Below are positions 60,967 through 64,000 of a stretch of DNA of 64,000 nt, piece by piece (the stretch's first letter is position 1; each line of letters opens with the position of its first letter). Where the stretch lies: the NCBI RefSeq assembly GCF_018812025.1, contig NC_063049.1:33629947-33693946 (forward strand). Reading direction: 5' to 3'. A program made the position numbers and the translations under genes. Origin of the DNA: Megalobrama amblycephala. Its lineage: Eukaryota > Chordata > Actinopteri > Cypriniformes > Xenocyprididae. The notes under the pieces were generated by a model that was not told where the DNA came from, did not search any database, and saw only the letters and a list, made by a program, of their open reading frames with translations.

Positions 60967-62560
60967 CCATGCATAACTGCTACTAGTATTATATTTTTGA
61001 ACCGTGCAGATCTTTGTTCATCCCTGCTGCCTAAACAATGTCAAATAACGTCAAAAGCACCTTTCAAATAACCTCAGAAGTCTCATTCTATAAAGGAGTC
61101 TGGTCGTTTTATTGGGCTGAACTACTGGCAGTCAGCTAAAACATATTTTCCATTACAAATATTTATTTAATAGAGGCTAGCTTTAAATGCTTATTCTACC
61201 AAACTGATTCCTATCTCTAAAAATTCTCGGGATGGGGGGAAAACACACAGATTCGTTTTCACGGCCCACTTCAAAGTGACCACATGAAGCAGAAAGAGGA
61301 GGATAATAATAGATTTTACTGTACGCAGCAACTCGCTAGCTGTCCAGCAAGTTTTTTCTCGAATTGAGCAACTTTTGAAGGGTAACTATAATAAGTGTGG
61401 ACATGTTCTTCCTCTCAGCCACCTGATATGCTTTCAACTGTGTGTGTTTGTGTGTGTTGTGCAGCAGAGTGAAAGTGTGTCGGGTTTTTGTGTGTTTTCT
61501 CACTGGAACTTTACAGCGAGCATGTGAAAACGCACACACTCGCACTCCTCCTGATTTTATTCCATTTTAACTTCATGCCACATATCTTGGCAGGACTGAA
61601 GACCTCCCATAGAACATATGAGCACAAGACTGTTCCACATGTGAAAATAATACCCTGGCCCAAGGAAAACACTTGACTTCATTGAAAAAATGGTGACAAG
61701 CTAAAATCAATCGGATCTTAAGTACGGGGCTTCGTGTTGTAGCTGTATGTGTGTTTGGGATAAATTGCACTAGAAACCCTTTTACCAGAATAACATCCAC
61801 ACAACAGAGAGATTTATGTGTGCGTTTCTGGCAGACTCGCGTAATTGAGCTCTATGCATAAATCGAAACAATTATGACCCTTTTTTACACTCTGGACCTT
61901 CATGTTTCTTTTAAATTTCTTTTCACTGATGTGTCTGAGGAATAAACAGCTTATAATTAGGGCTTTATTGTTTCACTTACCCTTTCCTAGTCTTAATTCA
62001 TTGCACAAATCTGACAAATGAAGTCATCTGAGACATTATACCACCACTATATCAGATTTTCTGCCATGATCCCTCAGTCATCTTCATATCCGCTGTCTCA
62101 CCCTCTCATGTAGATTAGCTAACTGTAATAAATATCTCTTTCAACACTAGGCCATAAAATCATATTTTATGTTTATTCCTCTCAGGGTTTACGTCAGATA
62201 CCTCAGAATCCTTTTGTGAGTATGAGAGGTGATGGCTGTGTCGCCAGCACCCATAAAGTTTAATTCTCTGAAGCAGAACGATTTTGAGGAGTGTTTTTCT
62301 TTCGAATCTGGAGCTCTTTTGGGAGCTGTGCAGATTTCACAACAGCAGTCAAATAAGCTCTTTCATGATTTTGTAATGAGAGAAAGACTAGTTTGAGTAC
62401 TTGTGATAAAGTTTAGATGCAGAGAGGCCATACTGTGTTACTATGCACCTGTTGAAAGGTGGGGAACCTCTTGTTCTCTTCACTACCACACAGGGGCGCT
62501 ACGAAGATGCCTAGTTGATGCATAATGTACGGGTTTTGCATAATGTACTGTATTAATTTG

Positions 62561-62564
<4 letters not shown>
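60967..62564. other. wars2 intron 2, nothing recognised
   Basis: A search by eye for the next wars2 exon (expected to encode VSEHTQLSW-like sequence) was negative here and up to the right edge. No repeat family was recognised in this stretch. Confidence 0.4.

Positions 62565-62629
<65 letters not shown>
62565..62629. repeat. (AC)n microsatellite
   Basis: Uninterrupted AC run of about 65 bases, immediately followed by a GGTAACAC-type MITE. Confidence 0.97.
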
Positions 62630-62633
<4 letters not shown>

Positions 62634-62636
62634 TTT

Positions 62637-62889
62637 GGTAACACTGTAGTTTAGGGTCCAATTCTCACTATTAACAAGTTGCTTATTAGCATGCATATTA
62701 CTAGGAGTTTGGCTGTTTATTACTTCTTATAAATCATATATTAATGACTTTTTCTGCCTACCCAATACCTAAACTTAACAACTGCCTTACTAACTATTAA
62801 TAAGCAGTAATTAGGAGTTTATTGAGGCAAGAGCTGTAGTTAACAGTTAGTTAACAGTCAGAACTGGACCCTAAATCTAAAGTGTGACC
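62637..62889. mobile_element. 'GGTAACACTTTA' family copy 4
   Basis: The ends are ggtaacactgtagtttaggg and ctaaatctaaagtgtgacc. The internal block ttagcatgcatattactagg is shared with the copies at 51446 and 58762. Confidence 0.82.
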
Positions 62890-63241
62890 ATACTGTATAT
62901 AATTCATAAATATCATTAAGTTTTTTGTGGAGTTACAATAAATTTTACAACCTGAAATAACCTTTGCCATGTCATGAAAACATCAATTTATCTATTTTAA
63001 AAGTCTTATTGACCTTGAAACACTCTACAGTATATGGTAGCCTTTCCTGTTTGGTTTTCTAACTCAGAAATGGAGAAATTCATTCTTTTAATGTTTTAAT
63101 GTGGCTTTTTCTACAACATAATATCTGGATAGTTGTCACCCTGATTTCGTCAAAATAAAATTGAGAAATTAAAAACTTACTCATCATAGAATAAGTGTGT
63201 TCAAAGCATTGCATGAATAAATTACATTTTCAATGTATTTC

Positions 63242-64000
63242 TTAAAGGCACATTATGTAAGATTTTTGGATTGAAATATCAAAAAACCACTAAAACAGTG
63301 TTATATATTTTGTTGACTTGTGTACTTACATTATCCCAAAAGTTTCCAAGAATGTTTAAATCCAGAGAAATTAGCAATTTTAACCAGGACACGGGCCGTG
63401 TCCGTGCATCGCCTGTCAATTTCCAGTTTATTTTGTAGAAACCATGAAAACACCAAAGACACTTTAATATATTATATGCTTTATTAGACAAGGGAACAAC
63501 TGTTGGGATACATTAATAGACAGAAAACTAATCATTGTTATATAGCTCAAGACAATTAGTCTTATTGTTTGAGTCTCGTTTCTTGATTTATATTAACGTG
63601 ATATTCTAATATCAATCTAGCTTACTGCATTGTGCAACAAATGTCTCATAGCAGCTTCAGAGCAAACGCTCAGCGATACGCTATAACATCTTTAACATAT
63701 GATAAACAGCTCTGCGTTACCCCACATGCGCTTGACCGGAAGAAGCGGAAGCGGCGACTGCGGCATAATAAAAGCTCCACTGCTTTCGAGCCATGTGTCA
63801 CACTCGTCTCTCATTAGCAATCTCTCCAGCGGCCTCATTTCTGTTCGCACAGCACTTGGCCCTGCTCTGCTTCATACTACAGTAACATTAATAATCTTAT
63901 CCATGAACATGATTTCTGCCCGAGTCCCATCAGATTCTTTTTCCCTGGCTGCGAGGTGAAGACCACAACTCCCAAGATTCGGCGCCATCAAGCTACGCCA
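63242..64000. mobile_element. TTAA element with AGGCACATTATGTAAG end, cut by the window edge
   Basis: It starts TTAAAGGCACATTATGTAAG at a TTAA (63242-63245). The expected mirror end was not found before 64000. From about 63640 the sequence is GC-richer (agcggaagcggcgactgcgg), as is usual for the interior of such elements. Confidence 0.5.

Noticed and set aside
59914..64000. Loss of wars2 downstream exons
   Set aside because: Exon 2 has a normal donor, and the intron runs to the window edge. Absence here is not evidence of gene loss.

Overview
The window is vertebrate nuclear DNA, almost certainly from a ray-finned fish and most likely a cyprinid. The genes are split by GT-AG introns. The non-coding DNA is AT-rich and full of microsatellites, palindromic (foldback) MITEs with TTAA or TA target sites, hAT-type MITEs, a Tc1-like element and SINE/LINE debris, a repeat mix typical of cyprinid genomes. 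The species cannot be fixed from the sequence.

Layout. (1) About 1.9-7.1 kb, minus strand: most of a BTB-BACK-Kelch gene of the KLHL9/KLHL13 subfamily, a CUL3 ubiquitin-ligase adaptor. Its 5' end is complete and its last kelch exons lie beyond the left edge. One intron carries a broken Tc1/mariner element. (2) 8.3-12.4 kb, minus strand: a complete seven-exon hao2 gene (peroxisomal 2-hydroxyacid oxidase, 357 aa, C-terminal SRL), with two large palindromic MITEs of one family in its introns. (3) 12.4-49.8 kb: about 37 kb without a confident gene. It holds many MITEs, simple repeats, one orphan exon-like segment (28.28-28.38 kb, minus) and several repeat-free, moderately GC-rich islands with homeodomain-type cores that look like candidate conserved non-coding elements. 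(4) 49.8 kb to the right edge, plus strand: exons 1 and 2 of wars2 (mitochondrial tryptophanyl-tRNA synthetase), separated by a 9.8 kb intron; the remaining exons are off the edge. That intron has further regulatory-looking islands and an unexplained 352-codon open frame.

hao2 and wars2 are also neighbours in human 1p12 (TBX15-WARS2-HAO2), so the window keeps an old vertebrate synteny block. By inference, the islands around wars2 may be long-range elements of a developmental neighbour such as tbx15. The three genes do not form a pathway; they are independent housekeeping or metabolic genes in a repeat-rich landscape.

I found no convincing new gene system. The most informative oddities are the proline-rich N-terminal extension of the kelch protein, the orphan exon, a 289-bp MITE with a 34-bp perfect terminal inverted repeat and a 9-bp target duplication, three readable transposon-in-transposon insertions, TTAA foldback elements that share ends but carry different cores, and the CNE-like islands.
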